DNA from: Mycolicibacterium sphagni
GTDB lineage: Bacteria > Actinomycetota > Actinomycetes > Mycobacteriales > Mycobacteriaceae
Direction of reading: 5' to 3'
DNA length: 64,000 nucleotides
Assembly: GCF_002250655.1 (NCBI RefSeq)
Contig: NZ_NOZR01000006.1
Coordinates: forward strand, 62,001 to 126,000
Within the stretch, counting starts at the first letter, position 1; each line of letters opens with the position of its first letter. Positions 26,159 to 36,037 of the stretch are shown here, in pieces. The notes under the pieces are model-generated. The model had not been told where the DNA came from and did not search any database. It saw nothing but the letters and a program-made list of their open reading frames with translations. A program made the translations under genes and the position numbers.

Positions 26159-26524
26159 TCAGCCGAACGCCAAGTCCAAATACTGCAGCGCCTCAGCCTT
26201 GCCCAACCCGAGGGCGCGAGCGGCTTCCACGTATGCGTTGGCCGCGGCGGCCATCGCGGCGTCGGCCGGGTCGGCCCGCGCCACGAACGTCCCGAAGCGG
26301 CCGCGGGTTTCGACGATCCCGGCGGTCTCCAGCTCCCGATAGGCACGTGCCACGGTGTTCACCGCCAAGTTCAGCTCACCGGCCAGCTCGCGCACCGTCG
26401 GCAACCGGGTGCCGGGCGGTAACCGCCCCTCGCGGATGCTCGCGATGAGCTGCGTCCTCAGCTGATCGAACAATGGACGCGCCGCCCCCGCGTCAACGCG
26501 CAGCCAAAGCCCCAACTCCGACAC
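26159..26524 (-). CDS. GntR-family (YtrA-type) transcriptional regulator, Rv1152-like
   Basis: 121 residues: an N-terminal winged helix ([47 protein letters not shown]) followed by only about 45 residues of helix, which is the short YtrA type lacking a large ligand domain. The start is a GTG at 26524. The gene faces the sirtuin gene, and the 37-bp gap contains a palindrome (26528-26542) that is the obvious autoregulatory operator. Rv1152 has the same arrangement in M. tuberculosis. Confidence 0.92.
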   Translation of the reverse strand: MSELGLWLRVDAGAARPLFDQLRTQLIASIREGRLPPGTRLPTVRELAGELNLAVNTVARAYRELETAGIVETRGRFGTFVARADPADAAMAAAANAYVEAARALGLGKAEALQYLDLAFG

Positions 26525-26527
26525 CTG

Positions 26528-26542
26528 CTAAGTATCGCTTAG
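26528..26542. promoter_or_regulatory. CTAAG-N5-CTTAG operator between GntR and sirtuin genes
   Basis: A perfect inverted repeat (5-bp arms, 5-bp spacer TATCG) four bases upstream of the GntR start and 20 bp upstream of the sirtuin GTG. At this distance it would overlap both promoters. Binding by the adjacent YtrA-type repressor is inferred. Confidence 0.6.
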
Positions 26543-26561
26543 ACCGGCTATTTTGGGGGAT

Positions 26562-27278
26562 GTGCGTATCGCGGTGCTGAGCGGGGCGGGGATATCCGCC
26601 GAGAGCGGTGTGCCGACGTTCCGCGACGACAAGACGGGTTTGTGGGCCAAGTACGACCCGTACGAGCTGTCGAGTACCGACGGCTGGCAGCGCCATCCCG
26701 AGCGGGTATGGGCCTGGTATCTGTGGCGGCATCACCTGGTCGGCCGCGTGCAGCCCAACGACGGTCATCGCGCGGTGGCGGCCTGGCAGGACTACGCCGA
26801 CGTCACCGTGATCACGCAGAACGTCGACGATCTGCACGAGCGGGCCGGCAGCAAGACAGTGCACCATCTGCACGGCAGCCTGTTCGAATTCTGGTGTGAC
26901 ACCTGCGGTTCGCGCTATCACGGCCCGCTGCCGGATATGCCCGAGCCGGAGCTGGAGAAGATGCCCCCGCAGTGCGAGTGCGGCGGGCTGATCCGCCCGG
27001 GCATCGTGTGGTTCGGGGAGCAGCTGCCCGACGAGCCCTGGCAGGCGGCAGTGGAGGCGGTGGCCACCGCCGACGTGCTGGTGGTGGTCGGCACCTCGGG
27101 GCTCGTCTACCCGGCGGCGGCCCTGCCGGAGATGGCGCTGGCCCAAGGGGTGGTCGTGGTCGAGGTCAATCCAGAGCCGACCCCGCTGTCCGCCAACGCG
27201 ACGATCACGATCCGCGAATCTGCCAGCACGGCGCTGCCGCGGCTACTGCAGCAGTTACCCGAGCTGTTGGCTAACTAG
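26562..27278 (+). CDS. cobB: NAD-dependent protein deacylase, sirtuin (CobB/Rv1151c)
   Basis: 238 residues. Sirtuin motifs: [16 protein letters not shown] near the N-terminus, [12 protein letters not shown], catalytic His in VHHLHGS, two zinc cysteine pairs (CDTC and CEC), [10 protein letters not shown] and a C-terminal [10 protein letters not shown]. It removes acetyl or succinyl groups from lysines, for example on acetyl-CoA synthetase in mycobacteria. The GTG at 26562 ([10 protein letters not shown]) gives the expected N-terminus; a TTG at 26553 would add three residues. The start is very close to the GGGGGA at 26555-26560, so initiation may be inefficient or leaderless. It is probably controlled by the facing GntR protein. 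Confidence 0.95.
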   Translation: MRIAVLSGAGISAESGVPTFRDDKTGLWAKYDPYELSSTDGWQRHPERVWAWYLWRHHLVGRVQPNDGHRAVAAWQDYADVTVITQNVDDLHERAGSKTVHHLHGSLFEFWCDTCGSRYHGPLPDMPEPELEKMPPQCECGGLIRPGIVWFGEQLPDEPWQAAVEAVATADVLVVVGTSGLVYPAAALPEMALAQGVVVVEVNPEPTPLSANATITIRESASTALPRLLQQLPELLAN

Positions 27279-27906
27279 CTTTCTTCGCCCGACCCAAGGC
27301 GACCTCTTGCGCGGGCAGCGGCACCCACGCCGGCAACATGGCCGCGCGTCGGGCAGTGTCGATGACGAATCCCGCACCGGCGATCGACCGCTCGGTCTCG
27401 CGGTGCGTGTGGCAGTTCCCGGTGAACCGTGGCCAGATCGTGGCGTCGGCCAGCTGCTGTAGCCCACCCCGCCATCCGGTGCTGGCGATGTGTTCGAAGT
27501 AGCGCAGCTCGCCGCCGGGCTTCAGGACAGTGCCCAGCTGACGCAGGACACTGTCGGGCTCGGCCACCGAACACAGCACCAGGGAGCACACCACCGCGTC
27601 GAAGGGCCCGGTGGTGGGCATGGTCTCGACGGTCGATTCGATCACCGTGACAGGGACCGGGGCGGCCGCGGCGGCCTGTCGGGCCAGCGGAGCGAGCCGG
27701 GTTTCGGGCTCGAGTGCGACGACCTCGGTCACCGAATCGGGGTAGAAGGCGAAGTTGGATCCGGTGCCCGCACCGACCTCCAGGACGCGCCCGCGCAGCT
27801 CTGAGAGATTGGCCCGTCTGAGGTCTCTCATGGCCGCGGACTCGTGGGCTGAGAGCACCGTCCAAAAGCGTGCGAAGAACGGATTGTCAAAAGTCTGCTG
27901 TGCCAT
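27271..27906 (-). CDS. Class I SAM-dependent methyltransferase
   Basis: 211 residues; motif [16 protein letters not shown], acidic loop VVALEPE, motif [12 protein letters not shown]. The pattern resembles the METTL7-like/Rv1147-type phospholipid or small-molecule methyltransferases, with a C-terminal [16 protein letters not shown] segment usual in that group. A strong ribosome binding site (gaaggaagg) precedes the ATG. Its 3' end overlaps the sirtuin gene by eight bases (convergent). The substrate is unknown. Confidence 0.88.
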   Translation of the reverse strand: MAQQTFDNPFFARFWTVLSAHESAAMRDLRRANLSELRGRVLEVGAGTGSNFAFYPDSVTEVVALEPETRLAPLARQAAAAAPVPVTVIESTVETMPTTGPFDAVVCSLVLCSVAEPDSVLRQLGTVLKPGGELRYFEHIASTGWRGGLQQLADATIWPRFTGNCHTHRETERSIAGAGFVIDTARRAAMLPAWVPLPAQEVALGRAKKAS

Positions 27907-27967
27907 GGCTAGGTGTCCTTCCTTCTCACAACCACCCTAGTCGGAGACGGTTTTTGGTCCTGACCTG

Positions 27968-28013
27968 CGAGTAAGTGACTCGCGAGTAACCAGCGACCTG
28001 ACTCGGGAGTAAC
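27968..28013. promoter_or_regulatory. Tandem ACTCGCGAGT-type palindromes
   Basis: GACTCGCGAGTAAC (27977-27990, with the perfect palindrome ACTCGCGAGT) and GACTCGGGAGTAAC (28000-28013) are 14-mers with one difference, 23 bp apart; a half copy CGAGTAA lies at 27968-27974. They sit about 60 bp upstream of the methyltransferase start and about 65 bp upstream of the 43-codon gene, and look like binding sites for a dimeric repressor of TetR or similar type. The regulator is unknown. Confidence 0.5.
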
Positions 28014-28065
28014 AATTGCCATAAAACTCCGAATCGTGGCTCACAGATTCCTTAATGGTGGCCCA

Positions 28066-28078
28066 TAGAGTACTGGGT
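28066..28078 (+). promoter_or_regulatory. Leaderless promoter (-10 TAGAGT) of the 43-codon gene
   Basis: TAGAGT (28066-28071) is separated by exactly seven bases from the ATG at 28079. This is the geometry of mycobacterial leaderless transcripts, in which transcription starts at the A of ATG. No Shine-Dalgarno sequence is present, which agrees. Confidence 0.55.
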
Positions 28079-28210
28079 ATGTGGATCGACGACACCAGTG
28101 CAGATGTCATCAAGATCGATTTTGACGCGCTCTACCATGGCGATTTTTTGGTGGAGGGCGACACCTCGGAGCAGTTCGAGGACCGCCCGCCGCTCGCTAA
28201 CGCCAGCTGA
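28079..28210 (+). CDS. Small acidic protein, 43 residues, unknown
   Basis: Reads MWIDDTSADVIKIDFDALYH and then GDFLVEGDTSEQFEDRPPLANAS; strongly acidic, no cysteine, no membrane segment. Support for a real gene is contextual: a leaderless-type promoter directly before the ATG, operator-like palindromes upstream and a strong hairpin-plus-T terminator 70 bp downstream on the same strand, with no other plus-strand gene in the unit. I do not recognise the family. It could be a regulatory micro-protein, an anti-factor or a leader peptide. Confidence 0.55.
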   Translation: MWIDDTSADVIKIDFDALYHGDFLVEGDTSEQFEDRPPLANAS

Positions 28211-28280
28211 GCGCAGCGCCGATCGGCGCCATCACCGCTGACCTGCGGCTAGGCGCCTTTCGGGGCTTTGAGACGCGTGG

Positions 28281-30046
<1,766 letters not shown>

Positions 30047-30071
30047 GAATGGTTTTCCTCTCGCTAGGTCT

Positions 30072-30085
30072 ACCTACTGGTTGGT
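30072..30085. promoter_or_regulatory. ACCnACnnGTnGGT palindrome upstream of the SDR gene
   Basis: ACCTACTGGTTGGT fits a 14-bp dyad ACC-n-AC-nn-GT-n-GGT. It lies 26 bp upstream of the SDR start in the 45-bp gap after mcr, where a TetR-type repressor would block the SDR-NMO promoter. The regulator is unknown and not encoded nearby. Confidence 0.4.
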
Positions 30086-30091
30086 TGGGGA

Positions 30092-31177
30092 CTATACCCA
30101 GTCCCTCAGCACCGCTTCGTTGTCGGCTCCCGGGACGCCGGGCGCATTCGGCGCGTCGAGCACGGTCCTGGAGAACCGGGGGGCCGGCGCCGGGAACGTA
30201 GAGCCCTGCTCGGTGTAAAAGGTATCGCGCTCGGTGTTGTGCGCCTCGGCGTCCACCTCGGCGAACGACAGCACCGGGGTGCAGCAGGCGTCACTGGTGG
30301 CGAAGACCTTGGTCCAGTGGTCGCGGTCGTGGGCGGCGAACGCGTCCGTGAGTACTGCTCGCAGTTCCGGCCAGCTGGCGATGTCGTTCTGGTCGGGCAG
30401 GCCGGCGGCGTTCAGGCCGAGCTTTTCCAGCAATTCGGCGTAGAACTGCGGTTCGATCGCGCCGACCGCGACGTAACGGCCGTCGGAGCATTCGTACGTG
30501 TCGTAGTAGGGCGCGCCGGTATCGAGCATGTTGGTGCCACGCACGTCGCCCCACATGCCCATGTGGCGGAATGCCCACATCATGGTGGCCAGCACGCTGG
30601 AGCCGTCGACCATCGCGGCGTCGATCACCTGACCCTTGCCGGAGCGCTCGCGCTCCCACAGCGCGGACAGGATGCCGACCAGCAGGAACATCGAACCGCC
30701 ACCGAAGTCGCCGGCCAGGTTCAGCGGCGGGACGGGGCGCTCGTTGACCCGGCCGACCGCGTGCAGAATGCCGTTGAGCGAGATGTAGTTGATGTCGTGG
30801 CCGGCCTGCTGGCTACGCGGGCCGGTCTGGCCCCAGCCGGTCATGCGGCCATAGATCAGCCGTTCGTTGACCTTGGCGCAGTCCTCCGGGCCCAGGCCGA
30901 GGCGTTCGGTGACGCCGGGACGGAAGCCCTCGATGAGTACGTCGGCTTTCGCAATGAGCCCGAGCACCATGTCGCGGTCGGCGGGATCTTTGAGGTTGGC
31001 GCCCACCGAGCGACGGCTGCGCAATAGGTAATCGTTGCTGGGGGTCCCGGTGCCCTTGCCGAGCCGGTCGATGCGGACGACGTCGGCGCCCAGGTCGCCG
31101 AGGATCATCGCGGCGTGCGGACCCGGGCCGATGCCGGCCAATTCGACGACGCGCAAACCGTGTAGTGGTCCGGCCAT
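30092..31177 (-). CDS. mcr: Alpha-methylacyl-CoA racemase
   Basis: 361 residues, class III CoA-transferase fold. It epimerises (2R)- and (2S)-methylacyl-CoA, which is needed to degrade cholesterol side chains and branched fatty acids by beta-oxidation. The catalytic residues established for M. tuberculosis MCR (His126, Asp156, Glu241) appear one position later here: His127 in AGHDINY, Asp157 in LAGDFGGG and Glu242 in GAIEPQF. Sequence and length agree with Rv1143. It is probably cotranscribed with the SDR and nitronate monooxygenase genes, though the 45-bp gap contains an operator-like dyad. Confidence 0.95.
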   Translation of the reverse strand: MAGPLHGLRVVELAGIGPGPHAAMILGDLGADVVRIDRLGKGTGTPSNDYLLRSRRSVGANLKDPADRDMVLGLIAKADVLIEGFRPGVTERLGLGPEDCAKVNERLIYGRMTGWGQTGPRSQQAGHDINYISLNGILHAVGRVNERPVPPLNLAGDFGGGSMFLLVGILSALWERERSGKGQVIDAAMVDGSSVLATMMWAFRHMGMWGDVRGTNMLDTGAPYYDTYECSDGRYVAVGAIEPQFYAELLEKLGLNAAGLPDQNDIASWPELRAVLTDAFAAHDRDHWTKVFATSDACCTPVLSFAEVDAEAHNTERDTFYTEQGSTFPAPAPRFSRTVLDAPNAPGVPGADNEAVLRDWV

Positions 31178-31275
31178 AGGTGTCTACCCTCCAGTTGATT
31201 GATCGCCCGCCTTAACTATTTACACCTGGGCCGACCCGGCGCGGGCTGCGCCCCCGTCGGCGCTAAGGTGCAGCC

Positions 31276-32082
31276 ATGACGACCATCGACGCCTACGCCG
31301 GCATCCCGGAACTGACCGTGTCGCTCGACGGCGGATTGCTCTCGGTGACGCTGAATCGGCCCGACAGCCTGAACTCGCTGAACGCGGCGATGTTGCGGAC
31401 GGTGGCCGACGTCTTGGCGCACGCGGCCGATGACCCCGCGGTGCGGGTGGTGCGCCTCAGCGGGGCCGGCCGAGGGTTCAGCTCCGGTGCCGGCATCAGC
31501 GCCGAGGATCAGTCCAACCGCAGGCCGGATACGCCGGACGAGGTGCTGATCGAGGCTAACCGCGCGGTGAAGGCCATCGTCAGCCTGCCCAAGCCGGTGG
31601 TGGCGGTGGTGCAGGGCCCGACGGCTGGAGTCGGGGTGTCGCTGGCGCTGGCCTGCGACATCGTGTTGGCCTCGGAGAAGGCGTTTTTCCTGTTGGCGTT
31701 CACCAAGATCGGGCTGATGCCCGACGGCGGCGCGTCGGCGTTGGTGGCCGCTTCCATCGGCCGGGCCCGCGCCATGAAGATGGCACTTCTGGCCGAACGC
31801 ATTTCGGCCGCCGAAGCCTTCGACTTCGGGCTCGTCAGCGCGGTGTACGCACCGGATGAGCTGGAGGCCGGGGTGGCCGCGGTGATCGACAAGCTGGCGT
31901 CCGGTCCGGCCGTCGCGCTGCGCAAGACCAAGCAGGCGATCAACGCCGCGACGCTGACCGAGCTCGACGCGGCCATCGGCCGGGAGAGCGAAGGCCAGCG
32001 AATTCTCCTGGAGTCGAAGGACTTTCGCGAGGGCACCAAGGCCTTCCAGGAGCACCGCACGCCTACATTCACCGACGACTAG
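31276..32082 (+). CDS. Enoyl-CoA hydratase/isomerase family protein (EchA10/11 position)
   Basis: 268 residues, crotonase fold. The oxyanion loop [14 protein letters not shown] is present. At the first hydratase glutamate position the sequence is GVGVSLAL (Ser), and the second (PEI in hydratases) is FTK, so both catalytic glutamates are missing. GLMPDGGAS provides the aspartate typical of PaaG/ECI-like isomerases. It is therefore better read as an enoyl-CoA isomerase or related enzyme than as a hydratase (inference). It is divergent from mcr and next to it, as echA10/11 are in M. tuberculosis. Confidence 0.85.
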   Translation: MTTIDAYAGIPELTVSLDGGLLSVTLNRPDSLNSLNAAMLRTVADVLAHAADDPAVRVVRLSGAGRGFSSGAGISAEDQSNRRPDTPDEVLIEANRAVKAIVSLPKPVVAVVQGPTAGVGVSLALACDIVLASEKAFFLLAFTKIGLMPDGGASALVAASIGRARAMKMALLAERISAAEAFDFGLVSAVYAPDELEAGVAAVIDKLASGPAVALRKTKQAINAATLTELDAAIGRESEGQRILLESKDFREGTKAFQEHRTPTFTDD

Positions 32083-32090
32083 GCACTTCA

Positions 32091-32136
32091 CTTCTCCAGA
32101 ACCCGATATCACCGGCGATATCACGTTCCGGAGAAG
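32091..32136. repeat. 46-bp nearly perfect inverted repeat with nested GATATC pair
   Basis: CTTCTCCAGAAC (32091-32102) matches GTTCCGGAGAAG (32125-32136) at 11 of 12 positions. Inside, GATATC at 32105-32110 and 32117-32122 is placed symmetrically around a six-base loop (accggc). The whole could fold as one long hairpin. It lies nine bases after the crotonase stop and 74 bp before the HicB-like gene. There is no T run. It may be a terminator, an operator or a remnant end of a mobile element. Confidence 0.5.
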
Positions 32137-32210
32137 CCACCCACCCCCACGCAGAACGAGCCAACCGACGCCGGCCAAAAAATGTCGGACCACCTCGCCA
32201 TTATCAGGCG

Positions 32211-32564
32211 ATGACGTATTACACCTACCGCGCGGAGTGGTCCGACGACTACTGCCAATACCTCGGTATGTGCCTGGAATTCAAGGGCCGCTACGCAACT
32301 GCGCTGACGCCACACCAAGCGATCGAGCGCGTCGAGCAGATGGTCGCCAAAGAGCTCGAGGAACTGGCCGACCTCGGCTTGGATCCCCCACCCTCGCTCA
32401 CCGACCGCCGCTACAGCGGGAACTTCGCGGTCCGCACATCGCGGGTCCTGCATGAGCGGCTCACGATCGAGGCTGCCGAACAAGGAGTTTCGTTGAATCA
32501 GTGGGTCAGCTACAAACTGGCCGGCCGCCCGGTGCCCAACGGCTTCGACGAGCTCTTCGACTGA
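32211..32564 (+). CDS. HicB-like antitoxin-type protein, orphan
   Basis: 117 residues: an N-terminal HicB-type partial RNase H-like domain (YRAEWSDDYCQYLGMCLEF, ALTPHQAIERVEQMVAKEL) and a C-terminal ribbon-helix-helix (FAVRTSRVLHERLTIEAAEQ, SLNQWVSYKLAG) for DNA binding. HicB proteins neutralise the small RNase HicA and repress their operon. No HicA-type gene (about 60-80 codons) is visible immediately up- or downstream, so it appears orphan and may act only as a regulator. CATTAT six bases before the ATG would fit a near-leaderless transcript. Confidence 0.8.
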   Translation: MTYYTYRAEWSDDYCQYLGMCLEFKGRYATALTPHQAIERVEQMVAKELEELADLGLDPPPSLTDRRYSGNFAVRTSRVLHERLTIEAAEQGVSLNQWVSYKLAGRPVPNGFDELFD

Positions 32565-32613
32565 GCCGAAAATCGTTGGACGTGGCACTGATCCGTCGGC
32601 GACCATCGGTGGC

Positions 32614-33416
32614 ATGAGTACGCACCACAACATCGACGAGCCGGTGACGACCGCCGGCCGTTGGCGCGTGCTCGCGCCCTTCAGATACCGCGAATTCCGG
32701 CTGCTCATCGCGGCGATGTCGCTGTTCCTGTTCGCCGAGGGCATGTGGACGGTCGTGATGGCCTTACAGGTCATCGCCCTGGCGGACGACCCCGCTGCGC
32801 TCTCCCTGGTCGCGGCCTGCCTCGCCGGCGGCATGCTGGCCTTCATCCTGGTCGGCGGCATTGTCGCCGACCGCGTTCCGCAGCGCGCAATCATCGTCGC
32901 CGTCGAAGCCGCCAACGTCGCCGCGACGGGCGCGGTGGCCGCCCTCGGCCTGCTCGGCGAGCTCCGACTGTGGCATATGGCTGTTGCCGCAACGGTTCTC
33001 GGCGTCGGCGCGGCCTTCTTCTTCCCCGCCTGAACACTTGCTGGCCGCCAACGGTGTCGAAGGCGCGGTTCGCCCGACACTGCAGCAGGCCATCGGCCCC
33101 GCCACGGCCGGCATCCTGATCGGGCTTACCTTCCCTGCGTTGGGTTCTGTGGCGGTGACCGTGCTCATGGCGATCGGACTGATTCTGCTGGTGGCGATGC
33201 GTCCGGGCCACGGCGAGCACATCGTGATGACCGTCGAGCGGGACAAGCCGCACGTAATCACCGATCTGCGCGAGGGTCTGCGGTTCGTGGTGCACACTGG
33301 TGATCCCCGTCGAGGCCATCTTAGCGGTGGCCGGTATCGCGCCCGTACTGCTCGCCGCGGTCGCGCTCGCGGCGGCGCGCATGCCACGCGACGAAATCGC
33401 CCACCCACTCAATTAA
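32614..33416 (+). pseudogene. MFS transporter pseudogene (two deletions, three frames)
   Basis: The first 139 codons (32614-33033) encode a good MFS N-terminus (FRYREFRLLIAAMSLFLFAE, VGGIVADRVPQRAIIV) but stop right after FFFPA. The sequence resumes in the next frame with EHLLAANGVEGAVRPTLQQA, a standard MFS continuation, and again in the third frame near 33300 as VIPVEAILAVAGIAPVLLAA to the stop at 33414-33416 (ending MPRDEIAHPLN). A small segment is missing at the first junction. Most of the second half, roughly 200 residues, is missing at the second. The gene is dead. The remaining pieces show it was related to Tap-like/EntS-like permeases. Confidence 0.8.
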
Positions 33417-33418
33417 AT

Positions 33419-34114
33419 TCAGACGCCGAACATCGGCGGCAGTGCCAGCACCATGATCAGCGCCCACACCACGTGGGTGAGTACCGGTGCCAGCACTCCG
33501 CCGGTGGCTCGGCGTTCGACGGCGCAGACCGTACCCAGGATGATGGCAGCGAAGCCGAGCATCGGGTTGCCGCTGGCGCACGTCGCGACGGTGTACAGCA
33601 GAGTGGAGATCACCACCGGGTGGAACGAACCCAGCGCGGTGTACAGCGCCCCGCGGAAGAACAATTCCTCGGCCAGACCGTTCACCAGTGTGATCGCCAA
33701 GACCAGCACCAGACTGCCGTGATTGACGTACTCCAGCACCCGGGTGATCCGCTCGGCCACCGGACCGATCTCGCGGGCCACCAGTCCGCCCAGCACGAAC
33801 GCGCCACCGACCAGAAGGCCGATCGCGATCCCGGTGAGCACCGGGCGCTGGTTGCGTCCGCGCCAGCGAATACACCCCAGGTGCAGCGGGCCGGACACGA
33901 ACGCCCCCAACGCCCAGGCCACCGCCAGCGCCAGCGTCAACCAGTAGAACGTGGTATCGCCGGGTGTGCGGGTCAGCGACACCCCAAGCAATCCCGCCCC
34001 GATGACCAGCACAACGCATACAACGATGCGCCGGTGCCGAACCATCGACGGCCATTCCTGTTGTGGCGCAGCGGCATTGATCAACAAGGAACGAATCTCG
34101 GCAAGCATCGTCAT
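33419..34114 (-). CDS. CPBP-family intramembrane glutamic protease (Rce1/ABI type)
   Basis: 231 residues, about six to eight membrane helices. The diagnostic motif EELFFRG (Glu-Glu-x-x-x-Arg), a following FHPVVISTLLY and a final THVVWA histidine form the expected active site inside the membrane. Bacterial members process signal or bacteriocin-related peptides in some systems; the substrate here is unknown. The start overlaps the stop of the upstream NAD(P)-binding protein (ATGA, 34111-34114). Confidence 0.88.
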   Translation of the reverse strand: MTMLAEIRSLLINAAAPQQEWPSMVRHRRIVVCVVLVIGAGLLGVSLTRTPGDTTFYWLTLALAVAWALGAFVSGPLHLGCIRWRGRNQRPVLTGIAIGLLVGGAFVLGGLVAREIGPVAERITRVLEYVNHGSLVLVLAITLVNGLAEELFFRGALYTALGSFHPVVISTLLYTVATCASGNPMLGFAAIILGTVCAVERRATGGVLAPVLTHVVWALIMVLALPPMFGV

Positions 34115-35253
34115 CGCGTACGGACTTTCGCCAACAGGAGATCCAGGCCGGTGCGCAGCGCACCGGCCAGCGGGCCCGGTACCGCGTTGAACAGCACCAG
34201 CGCCGGACGCGCCACCGCGGGCGTCACGGTCGCAGCCGCCCGCCGCAGCCGCAGCGCATCTCCCCCGGCCCAGAGCGGATCGCTGTCGGCCAGGTGGTGC
34301 GGGTCGGCCAGGGCGTCGACTGGCTGCGGCCGCGGGCTGGCCACCGCGGCGGCGACGGCGTCCTCGATGGCGGTGAGCCCACCCGGCGGGTCCGGTACGT
34401 GGTCACGTAGGACAGTGTCGGAGGCTGTCATCGGATGGTCCAGCGATTCGATGAGATCGGCCGCCAGCCCGGAGGGCACCGGCACCGCGGCACCGGCTAC
34501 CCGGCCGACCACCGAGCGCGGCACGATGTCGCGCATCGGCAGCCCGGCGCGAAGCTCTCCGGCCGCGTCCACGTAGGTCGCAAGCAGCTCACGGTAGGTC
34601 GTGGTGGCCGGCCCGGCGATATCGTACGAACCGGCCGGGACGGCCGCCGGGTCCGCCGCGGCCAGCAGGTAGTAGAGCACGTCGCGGATCGAAATCGGGT
34701 CGATGTCGTGATTGGCCCACGGCGGCAACGGAATTACCCAGAATCGATCGCCGACGTAGCGCACCATTTCGAACGACGTCGACCCCGCACCGATTATCAC
34801 CGCCGCGCCGAGCCAGACGAGTTCGGCCCCGCCCTCGACGTTCAGCGCCCCGGCCACCTCGGCCCGGCTGGCCAGATGCTCGGAGAGATTGTCGTTGTCG
34901 GGCACGAACCCGCCGAGGTACACGATCCGCCCCACGCCCGCGGCCTTTGCACCGGCGGCGACGTTGGCGGCCGAGATGTTGTCACGGTCACGGAAGCCGG
35001 GCTGGCCGATCGCATGCACCAGGTAGTAGACAACGTCGATCGGTCCCGCGACGCCGAACGCTGCGTCCACCGAAGTCGGATCGTCGGCATCCAACAGGAC
35101 GGCCTGCACCCGCTCACACCAGCCGAATCGGCCGAGCTTCTCCGGGTCCCGGGTAGCGGCGACGACCTCATGCCCGGCTTCAAGCAGCCCGGCGATCAGC
35201 CGAGAGCCAACGTATCCGGTGGCACCGGTGACTAGAACGCGCAGCGACTTCAC
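34111..35253 (-). CDS. NAD(P)-binding Rossmann protein (NmrA/atypical SDR)
   Basis: 380 residues from a GTG at 35253 (VKSLRVLVTGATGYVGSRLI); the longer upstream frame is low-complexity and unsupported. Nucleotide motif TGATGYVG near residues 9-16, followed by YYLVHAIGQPGF and IVYLGGF, which are typical of the DUF2867-less SDR_a5-like group often annotated as NAD(P)H-binding or nucleoside-diphosphate-sugar epimerase-like. A C-terminal extension (residues about 290-380) is helical. The CPBP protease overlaps downstream. The substrate is unknown. Confidence 0.82.
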   Translation of the reverse strand: MKSLRVLVTGATGYVGSRLIAGLLEAGHEVVAATRDPEKLGRFGWCERVQAVLLDADDPTSVDAAFGVAGPIDVVYYLVHAIGQPGFRDRDNISAANVAAGAKAAGVGRIVYLGGFVPDNDNLSEHLASRAEVAGALNVEGGAELVWLGAAVIIGAGSTSFEMVRYVGDRFWVIPLPPWANHDIDPISIRDVLYYLLAAADPAAVPAGSYDIAGPATTTYRELLATYVDAAGELRAGLPMRDIVPRSVVGRVAGAAVPVPSGLAADLIESLDHPMTASDTVLRDHVPDPPGGLTAIEDAVAAAVASPRPQPVDALADPHHLADSDPLWAGGDALRLRRAAATVTPAVARPALVLFNAVPGPLAGALRTGLDLLLAKVRTR

Positions 35254-35288
35254 GCTAGGACTATCGGCAATCTGGCGACTGCGCAAAC

Positions 35289-35810
35289 CTATCCCGGGTT
35301 GCGGTGCAGGTCGAGGAGGTGCTCGTAGACCGTGGCGTTCATATTGTTGCCGTCGACCTCGGCGTCGGACAGCTCGCGGCGGACCTTGGCCGGCACCCCC
35401 GCCACCAGCGAGCGCGGCGGTACGACCATGCCCTGCGGCACCACCGCGCCGGCAGCCACCAGCGAACCCGCTCCGATCACCGCACCGTTGAGCACGATGG
35501 CGCCCATCCCGACCAGGGACCCGTCCTCGACCGTGCACCCGTGCAGCACCGCATTGTGGCCGATCGTCACACCGCGGCCGATCCGCGCCGGAAAGCCCGG
35601 GTCGACATGCACGGTGGAGCCGTCCTGGATATTGCTGCCCTCACCGATATCGATCAATTCCGCCTCGGCGCGCAACGTCACCGAGTACCAGACGCTCACC
35701 CGCGCGGCCAGCCGCACCTGGCCGATCACCGCCGCGTTGGGAGCGACCCAGGACTCGGCGTGTAGATCAGGAGAGTGTGCGCCCAGGGACACGATCAGTG
35801 GTTCGGCCAT
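35289..35810 (-). CDS. Gamma-carbonic anhydrase-like hexapeptide-repeat protein
   Basis: 173 residues of left-handed beta-helix: repeated [LIV]-G-x-x sequences such as IGRGVTIGHNAVLHGCTVED. The three zinc histidines of the Cam family are in place: one in GSTVHVDP and two in GHNAVLH. CO2 hydration is plausible but unproven; many relatives have no measured activity. The ATG at 35810 (MAEPLIVSLG) is chosen; an ATG three codons upstream is possible, and neither has a clear ribosome binding site. It is followed by the NAD(P)-binding gene after 35 bp. Confidence 0.88.
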   Translation of the reverse strand: MAEPLIVSLGAHSPDLHAESWVAPNAAVIGQVRLAARVSVWYSVTLRAEAELIDIGEGSNIQDGSTVHVDPGFPARIGRGVTIGHNAVLHGCTVEDGSLVGMGAIVLNGAVIGAGSLVAAGAVVPQGMVVPPRSLVAGVPAKVRRELSDAEVDGNNMNATVYEHLLDLHRNPG

Positions 35811-36037
35811 GGCCGACATCGTATGCAGACTCGCCTGGCTGCCTTGCAACACCTTCGCTTCGGCAGGTGCTCGCCGGTGGTGTTGACTTGGCGTTCTCCC
35901 TGGCCTCCACAGGGCCCTGACCTGGACCTTCACCTCCCGCTTTGAGACTGACACTTTGCTACAAGTAGGCTCTTCACGGCACGCGGTACCCGGGAACCCG
36001 CGATTCGCCGACTCCACAGATCACTCAAGGAGCCGAA

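Noticed and set aside
32861..34576. 571-codon plus-strand protein
   Set aside because: It joins a piece of the broken MFS gene to the antisense of the CPBP protease and Rossmann genes; only the first part is meaningful, as pseudogene sequence.
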